Positions 1-6,374 of a DNA stretch of 7,249 nt are shown here, in pieces. The notes beneath the pieces are model-generated. The model worked only from the letters and a program-made list of their open reading frames with translations, ran no database searches and was not told the origin of the DNA. This DNA comes from Candidatus Atribacteria bacterium (GTDB taxonomy: Bacteria > Atribacterota > JS1 > SB-45 > 34-128): NCBI GenBank assembly GCA_003451675.1, contig DMCY01000032.1, positions 1-7,249 of the forward strand, read 5' to 3'. Every line of letters begins with the position of its first letter. Within the stretch, counting starts at the first letter, position 1. Made by a program: the position numbers and the translations under genes.

Positions 1-39
1 GTTTTCTGAAAGCCTATATTTTTAATATTTATAATTATA

Positions 40-76
40 TCAAAAACAACAAAAAACAAAAGACTTGGAAACCAAA
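40..76 (-). terminator. Weak candidate terminator after the leftward HTH gene
   Basis: Read on the minus strand, a short hairpin (arms 72-76 and 64-68, loop 69-71, one G-U pair at the base) is followed by a T-rich tract (minus-strand complement of 40-60) interrupted by a few G residues. It lies about 50 bp after the stop of the 78-residue HTH gene. The stem is only five pairs, so this is a weak call. The rest of 1-124 shows no gene. Confidence 0.3.
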
Positions 77-124
77 TTGATAAATTCTACTTAAATCTTA
101 AATTCATAATCTTTCTTTGCCCAC

Positions 125-361
125 TCACCGAGATTTATCTTGCTCATCAGTATAAAAAATATCATCCCATTCACAGCCCAAGGCATCTAACATTCTTCTT
201 CTTACTTTAGCGGTAGGATTTCTCTCTCCTTTGAGGTACAAAGTAATTATACTCGAAGAATAGCCTATTCTTCTTGCCAGTTCTGTAAAATTCCAATTTT
301 TTTTGGCCAGGATATTCATCAAATTATTTTTTTTAATTTTTACTTTTATTTTATAAATCAT
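125..361 (-). CDS. Small Cro-like XRE/HTH_3 transcriptional regulator
   Basis: This encodes a 78-residue single-domain helix-turn-helix protein of the Cro/C1 (XRE) class, expected to bind DNA as a dimer. A basic N-terminal strand (residues 2-12) leads into the five-helix fold. FTELARRIGY (25-34) is helix 2, SSIITLYLKG (36-45) is the recognition helix, and GERNPT plus the tail ALGCEWDDIF (60-69) are typical of small phage-like members. There is no second domain. The ATG at 361 lacks a clear Shine-Dalgarno, as does the alternative ATG at 319. The longer start is preferred because the family usually has this basic strand before the helices. The gene is divergent from the 204-residue HTH-S24 gene, and its promoter is overlaid by the 32-bp palindrome, so autoregulation or cross-regulation is likely (inference). 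The target genes are unknown, and nothing recognisable follows before the window edge. Confidence 0.85.
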   Translation of the reverse strand: MIYKIKVKIKKNNLMNILAKKNWNFTELARRIGYSSSIITLYLKGERNPTAKVRRRMLDALGCEWDDIFYTDEQDKSR

Positions 362-372
362 AGGCGTTATAA

Positions 373-404
373 GATATCATTCTTACATATGTAAGAATGA
401 TATC
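373..404. promoter_or_regulatory. Perfect 32-bp palindromic operator
   Basis: Positions 373-404 are identical to their own reverse complement over all 32 bases, with the dyad axis between 388 and 389. The core is CTTACATATGTAAG (382-395) and the outer ends are GATATC (373-378 and 399-404). It lies between two divergent HTH genes and covers the -10 and predicted start of the leftward promoter, which is how a repressor operator is placed. Because the leftward transcript should start near the centre and the rightward one far to the right, neither RNA would carry the whole hairpin. It is therefore read as a DNA binding site and not a terminator. Binding by one or both neighbouring regulators is inference. 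Confidence 0.8.
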
Positions 405-426
405 AAAATTATATTACATTTGTCAA
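397..426 (-). promoter_or_regulatory. Leftward promoter of the 78-residue HTH gene
   Basis: On the minus strand there is a consensus -35 TTGACA (426-421), an 18-bp spacer and a -10 TATCAT (402-397, 5 of 6 matches). Transcription would begin near 390, giving a 5' leader of about 29 nt before the ATG at 361. The -10 lies inside the right arm of the 32-bp palindrome. The -35 overlaps the weaker operator-like site at 414-425, so a bound repressor would block polymerase. Confidence 0.62.
414..425. promoter_or_regulatory. Possible second, imperfect operator
   Basis: TTACATTTGTCA (414-425) matches 10 of 12 bases of the palindrome core TTACATATGTAA (383-394). The two centres are 31 bp apart, close to three helical turns, which would place bound dimers on the same face of the DNA. 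It overlaps the -35 of the leftward promoter. Similarity outside the core is poor, and the region is AT-rich, so chance is possible. Confidence 0.33.
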
Positions 427-454
427 TGTTTTTTAAAATAATTTTTTACTTTTT

Positions 455-514
455 TTTACAATTATATTGAAAAAATATTATATAATAAAACTATAAACAA
501 AATGACATTGAGGT
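455..514 (+). promoter_or_regulatory. Rightward promoter region and RBS of the HTH-S24 gene
   Basis: Several promoter-like hexamers sit here: TTTACA (455-460), TTGAAA (467-472), TATTAT (476-481), TATAAT (481-486) and TATAAA (492-497). No pair has ideal spacing: TTTACA to TATTAT is 15 bp and TTGAAA to TATAAA is 19 bp, so the exact promoter is undecided. The ribosome site is clear: GAGGT (510-514), 7-8 nt before the ATG at 522. Confidence 0.4.
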
Positions 515-521
515 AAATTTA

Positions 522-1136
522 ATGAAAATAGGATCATATCTAAGAGAACTAAGGTTAAAAAATAATTTTACTACTAAACAGGTGGAAGTTAAAACCGGAA
601 TATCTAACTCATACATTTCCCTAATTGAAAGAGATAAAAGAAAGCCCTCGGTAGAAATTCTTCACAAACTTGCTAAAGCTTATAGAGTAAAAACAGAAGA
701 TCTATTACGCTTTATAGGTTATCTTCCTCCTATTCAAAACAAGATTAATTTCAACCATATTCCCGTCTACAATATAGTTCCAAAACAAAAACCTTTTTTT
801 GTTTCAGAAAATATAGAAGGATATATTCCACTTCCCCCCGATTTAGAAAGTTATACAACAAAAGATTTTATTGCTATCCGAGTAAAAAACAAGGGCATGA
901 CCTGTAAAAGGATTGAAATGGGTGACATTTTAATTATTCGAAAACAAAGTGAAGTAGAAAATGATATTACTGCACTGATTTCACTTAATAACGAACTTGC
1001 AATAAAAAGAATAATAAAGCAAAATAAACATATTATTTTACAAAGTAACAATTCAGATTATTGCCCTGTTTTAGTTAAAGAAAGCGATGATTTTAAAATT
1101 ATTGGGAAAGTAGAATGGGTAATGCATAAATTCTAA
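522..1136 (+). CDS. CI/LexA-like regulator: XRE HTH plus apparently inactive S24 domain
   Basis: The 204-residue protein has an N-terminal XRE helix-turn-helix (about residues 4-63; TTKQVEVKTGI then the recognition helix around SNSYISLIE). An S24 peptidase-like fold follows from about residue 79 to 203. Landmarks of the second domain are IPVYNIVPKQKPF (80-92), SENIEGYIPLP (95-105), the strand-turn GMTCKRIEMGD (125-135) and ELAIKRI (158-164). In active LexA/CI proteins the nucleophile is Ser in a GxSM motif; here that position is Gly125 before Met126. The general-base Lys appears kept as Lys162. The usual Ala-Gly cleavage pair aligns with Lys88-Gln89. The domain is therefore probably kept for dimerisation or ligand sensing and not for RecA-stimulated self-cleavage (inference). 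The start is fixed by GAGGT 7-8 nt upstream. It is divergent from the Cro-like gene and shares the palindromic operator region. Confidence 0.93.
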   Translation: MKIGSYLRELRLKNNFTTKQVEVKTGISNSYISLIERDKRKPSVEILHKLAKAYRVKTEDLLRFIGYLPPIQNKINFNHIPVYNIVPKQKPFFVSENIEGYIPLPPDLESYTTKDFIAIRVKNKGMTCKRIEMGDILIIRKQSEVENDITALISLNNELAIKRIIKQNKHIILQSNNSDYCPVLVKESDDFKIIGKVEWVMHKF

Positions 1137-1172
1137 TCAATCCCTTCAATGTTTTAACTTTCTAAAATGTCA

Positions 1173-1187
1173 TACCACTTAATGGTA
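1173..1187 (+). other. Short hairpin in the 145-bp gap before the deacetylase gene
   Basis: TACCA (1173-1177) and TGGTA (1183-1187) form a 5-bp stem with a CTTAA loop. No T-tract follows, so it is a poor intrinsic terminator. The rest of 1137-1281 is AT-rich with no convincing -35/-10 pair. Whether the deacetylase gene has its own promoter or is read through from the regulator cannot be decided from the sequence. Confidence 0.22.
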
Positions 1188-1281
1188 GGATGTTATAAAG
1201 GCTTAACAACCCAAAATACGTAATAATTAATTTAAAAGGCAGGTACAATAAATATTTAACAAAAAATTAGGAAGAATTGTT

Positions 1282-2382
1282 ATGATAGCAAATAGAAAAA
1301 TATTTCCTTTTTTTCTAAATAAAAATAAAAATTTATTATTAATTGTTATATTATTATTTTTATTACTATACATATGCTATCAAAATAATTTTCCGATTGA
1401 CAATATAGTCTATGCAGAGGAAACAATCATCCCTATTTTAACTTATCACAATTTTACTACAGAAAAAGGTAGCAGTTATAAGATTAATATCTCAGATTTT
1501 AAAAAACAGATGGGTTACTTAGCTGCTCATAATTATTCCGTAATCTCCCTTTCCGAATTGCTTGAAGGATTAAAAAACGGTCAACTCCCGCCAAAGCCAG
1601 TAGTAATAACCATAGATGATGGTTTTAAATCTACTTTCACTTTAGCTTATCCTGTATTAAAAAAATATAACTTCCCGGCAACTCTTTTTTTATATACCAA
1701 CTTTATCGAAAAAAATGGCTATAGTCTTACCTGGAAAGAGATTAGAAAGATGACCAAAAATAATATTGAAATTGGTTCTCATACCTTAAGCCATTGCAAC
1801 CTCTTGAAATATAAGAAAAATGAAAATTATGAGACTTATTTAACTCGCATTAGAAAGGAAATCTTTTTATCCAAAGAGATTTTGGAAAGTAAAATTCAGG
1901 GTAAAGTAAAGTTTTTTGCCTATCCTTATGGTGCCTACAGTTCTACAATTAAAGATTTAGCCATACAAGCAGGTTATGAAGGGATTCTAAATGCTAATAG
2001 TATGAATAATACTCTCACTGCCGACCCCTTTTCCCTAAACCGACAAATAATTTTTAGCCAAAGTTCACTTAATTCTTTCGTGCAGATATTAAACCAACGC
2101 CCTCTTAGTGCTTCGCAAATCTTCCCCTATGACGGCATAATAGAAAGTAATCAATTTGTTAAGATAGGGGCAATTTTGGAGGGTGATAATTATAATGCAA
2201 AAACTCTATCTATGAAATTAGGAGGAGCAAAAGTGAAGTTCAATTTTAATCCAGAAAATAAAGAAATCTCTTTTATTCCAAGTAAACCCTTAATTAAAAA
2301 ATCTTATATTGTCAATATTACTGCCTCTGATAAAAATGCTAATTACCGTAGAAAAAAATCCTGGTTAATTACCATTAAATAG
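1282..2382 (+). CDS. Membrane-anchored polysaccharide deacetylase (NodB fold, CE4) with C-terminal Ig-like domain
   Basis: This is a 366-residue predicted extracytoplasmic N- or O-deacetylase of cell-surface polysaccharide (carbohydrate esterase 4, IcaB/PgaB-like layout). A hydrophobic segment (about 18-33) serves as signal or anchor, with a possible signal peptidase site at VYA-EE (45/46). ILTYHNF (52-58) is the usual opening motif. TIDDGF (110-115) supplies the catalytic Asp112 and metal Asp113. SHTLSH (166-171) gives metal ligands His167 and His171. FAYPYG (212-217) is motif 3, and DPFSLNR (248-254) matches the late Arg motif. All expected catalytic residues are present. From about 281 to 366 the sequence changes to a beta-rich domain with the pattern LGGAKVKFNF ... 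SDKNANYRRKKSWLITI, typical of bacterial Ig-like/Big repeats that bind or space from the wall. The start is supported by AGGAAG (1269-1274) 7 nt upstream. The exact glycan substrate cannot be told. Confidence 0.93.
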   Translation: MIANRKIFPFFLNKNKNLLLIVILLFLLLYICYQNNFPIDNIVYAEETIIPILTYHNFTTEKGSSYKINISDFKKQMGYLAAHNYSVISLSELLEGLKNGQLPPKPVVITIDDGFKSTFTLAYPVLKKYNFPATLFLYTNFIEKNGYSLTWKEIRKMTKNNIEIGSHTLSHCNLLKYKKNENYETYLTRIRKEIFLSKEILESKIQGKVKFFAYPYGAYSSTIKDLAIQAGYEGILNANSMNNTLTADPFSLNRQIIFSQSSLNSFVQILNQRPLSASQIFPYDGIIESNQFVKIGAILEGDNYNAKTLSMKLGGAKVKFNFNPENKEISFIPSKPLIKKSYIVNITASDKNANYRRKKSWLITIK

Positions 2383-2391
2383 CCAGGATTT
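2352..2391 (-). terminator. Leftward terminator embedded in the 3' end of the deacetylase gene
   Basis: An inverted repeat pairs 2356-2367 with 2380-2391 (nine Watson-Crick pairs including CCAGG, a G-U, then two A-T) around a 12-nt loop. Read leftward, the stem is followed by a run of T (complement of seven A at 2352-2358, partly inside the stem), the form of an intrinsic terminator for the convergent YibE/F gene. Read rightward, the stem is followed only by TTT-CATAATTTG, so it would be weaker for the deacetylase. It overlaps the deacetylase stop codon. Confidence 0.6.
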
Positions 2392-2516
2392 CATAATTTG
2401 CAATTACAACCACTATTTTACTTTTGTTTGTTTTATCCCACTTTTTTATTCTATACTTCGCTACTTTGTTCCTAAATAAACTTTCTCTATTCCATCGTTC
2501 TATGCGTAATTAGAAA

Positions 2517-3677
2517 TTAATCATTGTTAAAATTTTTTCGGGAGCTATTGGAAATAAACAGAGCAGACACTATTGAGGTTATAGGAACGGTTAATATCAA
2601 TCCGATGCTTCCCGATAATCCTTGAATGATTTCAGTGCTAACTGTATTTAGATTTATGGCTCTAAAATAAGGCATATTATAGGCCATTAACAGAATCATT
2701 ATACTTAAAGAAGCTCCGGTAAAAGCAAGTATTAAGGTATTGGCCATTGTGCCCATTATGTCTTTTCCCACATTCATTCCTGATTTAAAGAGTTCTGCCC
2801 TGCTTAACTCAGGGGACCTATTATGAATCTCAAAGACGACAGAGGCAATTGACATACCCACATCCATTACCGCTCCCAGAGAGGATATGATAATACCTGC
2901 AAACATTATCCCTTTTATATTGATAGGAAAACTACTAACTATATAAATAAGCTGTTCGCTGGCTTCTCCGGTGATCCCGGTAAGATGAGCCATCTTCCCC
3001 GAAATCAATGAAATGATTCCGGCAATTACTACTCCTGCTGATGTTCCAATTATGGCTGCTAAACTCTTTTTATTAAATCCCCCAATTAACATCAAAGATA
3101 AAAATATGACTATAGAAGCAGTAATAATGGCCAATAAAATCGGGCTGTAACCTCTAAACATTAACGGTAACATAAAAAAAGCTATTAGCAAACCAGTAAT
3201 AATAAGGGAAATTAAAGCCATTAGACCTTTTATTCTTCCTACTCCAATTAATACAAAAATAAATAGAAAAATAAGTATATATAGAACCTTATCCCGGGCA
3301 TATGTATCGACTCCAAATGAAGGGGGTTGACCTTCTCTTTCTTTTACAGCCAAAACAATTTCCATACCATCCTCTGCCACAACATCATAAACTAAATCAC
3401 CATGTAATCGAGAATTGGTTAATATTAATTTCTGACCTTTAAATTTCCCGGATAATATTTCAATCTTTAATTCCTGAGTGCCTATATAAACACCCGAGAT
3501 GTTTCCTTCTTCGGTTAAATCACTACTAATTACTTCTAAGACTTTTGCCCTTACATAATTAATGTTTTTATTATCCACAGAACTATTTCTGTTATAAACC
3601 ATAAAATAATAAAATAATAATGAAGCAATAAAAAATATAAATATCCATAAGAAGATATTTATTTGTTTTTTACTCAT
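2517..3677 (-). CDS. YibE/F-family multipass membrane protein
   Basis: I recognise this as a YibE/F-like protein, a widespread bacterial membrane family of uncertain biochemical function. It has an N-terminal membrane segment (about 9-29, numbered from the upstream ATG at 3683). A soluble beta-rich domain follows (about 42-125, KVLEVISSDLTEE ... GQKLILTNS). Then come about seven further membrane helices from 132 to 378. The family hallmark GAVMDVGMSIAS (270-281), with a membrane-embedded Asp274, is present, as is KDIMGTMANTLILAF (307-321). Two ATGs are possible: 3683 is only 3 nt from the GAGAG site (3691-3687), while the third codon at 3677 is 9 nt from it, so 3677 is preferred (386 residues). 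The gene converges on the deacetylase and follows the nucleotidase in the same direction, but a strong terminator separates them. Length and motifs look intact. Confidence 0.9.
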   Translation of the reverse strand: MSKKQINIFLWIFIFFIASLLFYYFMVYNRNSSVDNKNINYVRAKVLEVISSDLTEEGNISGVYIGTQELKIEILSGKFKGQKLILTNSRLHGDLVYDVVAEDGMEIVLAVKEREGQPPSFGVDTYARDKVLYILIFLFIFVLIGVGRIKGLMALISLIITGLLIAFFMLPLMFRGYSPILLAIITASIVIFLSLMLIGGFNKKSLAAIIGTSAGVVIAGIISLISGKMAHLTGITGEASEQLIYIVSSFPINIKGIMFAGIIISSLGAVMDVGMSIASVVFEIHNRSPELSRAELFKSGMNVGKDIMGTMANTLILAFTGASLSIMILLMAYNMPYFRAINLNTVSTEIIQGLSGSIGLILTVPITSIVSALFISNSSRKNFNND

Positions 3678-3730
3678 AATCATTAACTCTCAATATCTAT
3701 TTTTATCGTTGTATTGTCTGAATCTTTATA

Positions 3731-3759
3731 ATATTAAAAAATTTACAAAATAGTAACAA
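3731..3759 (-). promoter_or_regulatory. Weak candidate promoter for the YibE/F gene
   Basis: On the minus strand, TTGTTA (3759-3754) and TAATAT (3736-3731) are separated by 17 bp. Each matches the consensus at 4 of 6 positions. It would begin transcription just after the nucleotidase terminator. In such AT-rich DNA this match is weak evidence, but an independent promoter is expected because the terminator at 3759-3797 lies directly upstream. Confidence 0.25.
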
Positions 3760-3797
3760 AAAAGAGGATGGTATATTTACAACACCATCCTCTTTTT
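3759..3797 (-). terminator. Strong intrinsic terminator of the nucleotidase gene
   Basis: A perfect 14-bp stem pairs 3784-3797 with 3759-3772 around an 11-nt loop (3773-3783). Its core is GAGGATGGT / ACCATCCTC with A-T flanks that supply the T-tract on the leftward strand. It starts 13 bp after the nucleotidase stop codon. The flanks are symmetrical (A5 / T5), so it could also act on rightward transcripts, but no rightward gene precedes it. Confidence 0.88.
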
Positions 3798-3809
3798 ACT
3801 TTATAATTA

Positions 3810-5486
3810 TTAATCGGTAGGAATAAGTATCTCCTGGCCACATCTGAGCAAGTTTGGATCAGCTAAATCATTACAATCGATAATCTTTTCTACTGTTGTT
3901 CCAAATTTTTGGGCAATCTTCCATAATGAGTCACCAGCTTCTACTAGATAAAGCTTGCCTATTTTCTCTTCAGATAACCAATTTTGTTTCTTGGGAGAAA
4001 TAACTCCAGCTTTTTCTACCGCTTCCATCAAGGCATCCCTTATAGGAATAAAGGTATTTAATCCATCTTTAGAATTCTCAAAGTTGTATTTATCTCCACC
4101 GGTAAACATAAAATCATTGGTAACTACAGTATAGTATTTATCCATTTCAACAGGTGTGCCATCTTCCAATACCATACTGGTAATCCTATTACCTGCTTCT
4201 GCATTAGGATTATAAGTTACTTTTACTCCAGCTATCTGAATCCAACCAATATCTTCATTCATTATACCATGCTCGATATTGGCTTTTACATCTGCACCGG
4301 ATAATTTCATAGTATATAAGGTGTTATCAAAAGGCATAACTTCATATAATTTACCCGCAGTAATTTCTCCTGCTGGGATATTAGTTCTAAGTCCACCACC
4401 ATTAGTCATAGCAATCTGAACTCCGGCTTTATCTTTCATTATTTCACATACCCATTCACCCAATAAAGATGGCCCGGCATATCTATCATGGTCTAAATCT
4501 ACTATGGTTTTACCCAATACTTTTCCTAAAACAGGATTCAATTCGTCCTCGTACTTTCCATAGATCGCTAAAGTATTAGCATCATCCTTGAGTGTATCTG
4601 CTCTCGCGTAAAGATTGTCTAAGAAAGGTTCTGCACTAACTAATTTATTATTCTCATCAAAAATAAATGTTAGCTTGCCAAATGAACGGCCATATTTATA
4701 AGCTTGTACGAGGGGCTTACCGTTAACCAAACCACAAACCCTTTGATGGGTATGCGCAGAAATTACTGCATCTACACCATCTACCGCACATAAATCAGAA
4801 GCTTCACCGGTAATATTTCCTTCTTTGTCTTGAAATGAACCAAGATGGGTTAAGGCTATTACAATATCTGCTCCCGCATCTTTTACTTTGGGTATCCATT
4901 CAGCAATTACTTCTATAGGATCTCTGAATTCATAATTTACTACATTTGCCTTAAGAGTTTTATAAGCAGTTTCCGGGGTAGCTAAACCAACAAAGCCAAC
5001 CCTTATCCCTTCTCTTTCGATAATGGCAAAAGGTTCTGCCCAATCGACTGGTTGACCGGTCCTCTTATCATAGATATTCGTACAGACAAAGGTAAATCCA
5101 GCATCTTCAGCCCATTTACTAATTCTATCCACTCCCCAGTCAAATTCGTGATTACCAACTGCAGATAACTCTACGCCCATTTCTTTAAAGACTGCTGATA
5201 CCGGTTCACCATACATGAGATTAGACATAGCACTGCCTTGATAATTATCACCACCAGATACTATAATTGTTCCTTCAGGATTCTTAGCTTTTTCTGTTTT
5301 TATGGCATCAACAAGTTTCACTGCTCCCACATTTTTGCCCGCAGGGGCAAGAGCACCATGATAGTCATTAATTGATAAAATTGTAATCTCTTTTTCTGCA
5401 GCTAAAACAAAGGAAATAGAACCTAAAATTAACAAGAAAGCTAACAAAAAAATTAATAGTCTTTTAGTTAATTTAAATCTCAACAT
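3810..5486 (-). CDS. Secreted 5'-nucleotidase/2',3'-cyclic phosphodiesterase-family metallophosphoesterase with C-terminal LysM
   Basis: The 558-residue exported enzyme is of the UshA/YfkN/CD73 family, which hydrolyses extracellular nucleotides to nucleoside and phosphate. A signal peptide (1-30) ends in VLAA-EKE. The calcineurin-like catalytic domain (33 to about 290) shows the two-metal ligands: NDYHG (Asp41, His43), GGDN (Asp80), GNHEFD (Asn112, His113), THLG (His214) and SAHTHQ (His245, His247). The 5'-nucleotidase C-terminal domain (about 318-490) has the substrate loop TNGGGLRTNIPAG (361-373), MPFDN (384-388) and FMFTGGDKY (459-467), with Phe residues placed to stack on the base. A single LysM (about 512-556, VEAGDSLWKIAQKFGTT ... 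GQEILIP) should hold it to peptidoglycan. Two Cys in the LysM (538, 549) could form a disulfide. GGAGG (5503-5499) lies 12 nt upstream of the ATG, a slightly long spacing. Nutrient salvage of phosphate and nucleosides is the likely role. The exact substrate is uncertain. Confidence 0.95.
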   Translation of the reverse strand: MLRFKLTKRLLIFLLAFLLILGSISFVLAAEKEITILSINDYHGALAPAGKNVGAVKLVDAIKTEKAKNPEGTIIVSGGDNYQGSAMSNLMYGEPVSAVFKEMGVELSAVGNHEFDWGVDRISKWAEDAGFTFVCTNIYDKRTGQPVDWAEPFAIIEREGIRVGFVGLATPETAYKTLKANVVNYEFRDPIEVIAEWIPKVKDAGADIVIALTHLGSFQDKEGNITGEASDLCAVDGVDAVISAHTHQRVCGLVNGKPLVQAYKYGRSFGKLTFIFDENNKLVSAEPFLDNLYARADTLKDDANTLAIYGKYEDELNPVLGKVLGKTIVDLDHDRYAGPSLLGEWVCEIMKDKAGVQIAMTNGGGLRTNIPAGEITAGKLYEVMPFDNTLYTMKLSGADVKANIEHGIMNEDIGWIQIAGVKVTYNPNAEAGNRITSMVLEDGTPVEMDKYYTVVTNDFMFTGGDKYNFENSKDGLNTFIPIRDALMEAVEKAGVISPKKQNWLSEEKIGKLYLVEAGDSLWKIAQKFGTTVEKIIDCNDLADPNLLRCGQEILIPTD

Positions 5487-5813
5487 ATTCGTATAATACC
5501 TCCTTAAATTTTTTAATTAATCTTCCAAATAATCAAATCCTCACTAAACTTAGACCTTAAATAATTATGCTAAATAAATCACCTCCCTCTTCTCTTCTAA
5601 TACTTAAACTCGCAGACATTAATTTTTTTCTTGAACTCAAATAATAAATATGCATATTCTTTAATATTTACCAGAAATCGTGTTTTAATTAAAAATTAAT
5701 CTCTTTTCTATTTTCTACATTCGCCCTGAATAATCCTTCTTTTTTGTAAAAATTCTTTAAAATTAATTTAATTTTTTTTCTATTAATTTCTTGCCCTTTG
5801 CGACAAAATTTAT
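5487..5813. other. 327-bp gene-free region upstream of the nucleotidase
   Basis: No coding frame of note is seen here. It holds the nucleotidase RBS (GGAGG, 5503-5499), a 12-bp perfect palindrome AATATGCATATT (5647-5658), and a near-consensus leftward Shine-Dalgarno GGAGGTGAT (5586-5578) with no usable start codon behind it. No convincing -35/-10 pair was found for the nucleotidase. No clear terminator follows the flavin-reductase gene: only a 5-bp TTGTC/GGCAA-type stem lies near 5780-5810, without a T-run. No known riboswitch pattern was recognised. Confidence 0.5.
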
Positions 5814-6326
5814 TTACCTAATTTTTTTATAACAGGCTACTATCTCTCCAAAATAAAAAGTATGGTAGTCATTATCTGCATAAACACTTTCTCTGTATTC
5901 TTTACACAAAAAATCAGGATTCATTTCACTTTTATAGACAATTTTACACTCATAATGAAATCCTAATATATTAATAATGGGGGTGTCTACTTTTTGGGCA
6001 GGAATACTGGTCAGATTGCATTCTTTAAATTTATCAAAATCTCGACCAGATTCGGTACCGCAAAAATTTAATGTTTCCTTCAAATTATCGGTAGGAATGC
6101 TGACCGTAAAACTAGAGGACTTTTCAATAATACGATGGGTAAAGCGGCTCTTCCTAACCATGACTGTCATTATCGGCTTTCTCCACATAAATCCAATAGC
6201 AGCCCAACCTATAGTCATAACATTTATTTTTTCATCATCTTCAGATTTAACTACCAGGAATGCCCCTTTAGATTTTATCTGTTGCATAACTTCTTCGACA
6301 ACAGATAAATAATTAACATTTTTCAT
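5814..6326 (-). CDS. Flavin reductase-like FMN-binding protein
   Basis: This 170-residue protein has the split-barrel flavin-binding fold (flavin reductase-like/flavoredoxin family). Such proteins bind FMN and move electrons between NAD(P)H, flavin and other partners in the cytoplasm. Seen in sequence: a short N-terminal helix; a KGAFLVVKSEDDEKINVMT strand pair (20-38); GWAAIGFMWRKPIMTVMVRKSRFTHRIIEKS (40-70), the typical 'G...wrkP...v.v...r.T...i' signature contacting the flavin phosphate; FTVSIPTDNLKE (73-84); and GTESGRDFDKF (90-100). Length is normal for the family. The start is supported by GGAGA (6340-6336), 9 nt upstream. It lies 48 bp after the PC4-like gene with no hairpin between, so the two may be cotranscribed. 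There is no signal peptide. The physiological electron partner is unknown. Confidence 0.9.
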   Translation of the reverse strand: MKNVNYLSVVEEVMQQIKSKGAFLVVKSEDDEKINVMTIGWAAIGFMWRKPIMTVMVRKSRFTHRIIEKSSSFTVSIPTDNLKETLNFCGTESGRDFDKFKECNLTSIPAQKVDTPIINILGFHYECKIVYKSEMNPDFLCKEYRESVYADNDYHTFYFGEIVACYKKIR

Positions 6327-6374
6327 TTCAATTTGTCTCCTTAAAGATACAATAATAATTTTATTTTAATATTT

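Noticed and set aside
851..1051. Leftward 66-codon frame inside the HTH-S24 gene
   Set aside because: It lies wholly within a well-supported gene on the other strand, has no RBS of note, and its hydrophobic composition is what the complement of an AT-rich gene gives.
5684..5790. Runs of TTAATT/AATTAA repeats upstream of the nucleotidase
   Set aside because: Simple AT-rich low complexity with no regular unit or spacing; not a CRISPR or iteron array.
5977..6312. Rightward 111-codon frame inside the flavin-reductase gene
   Set aside because: Antisense shadow of a gene with clear family motifs and RBS; the translation shows no recognisable fold.
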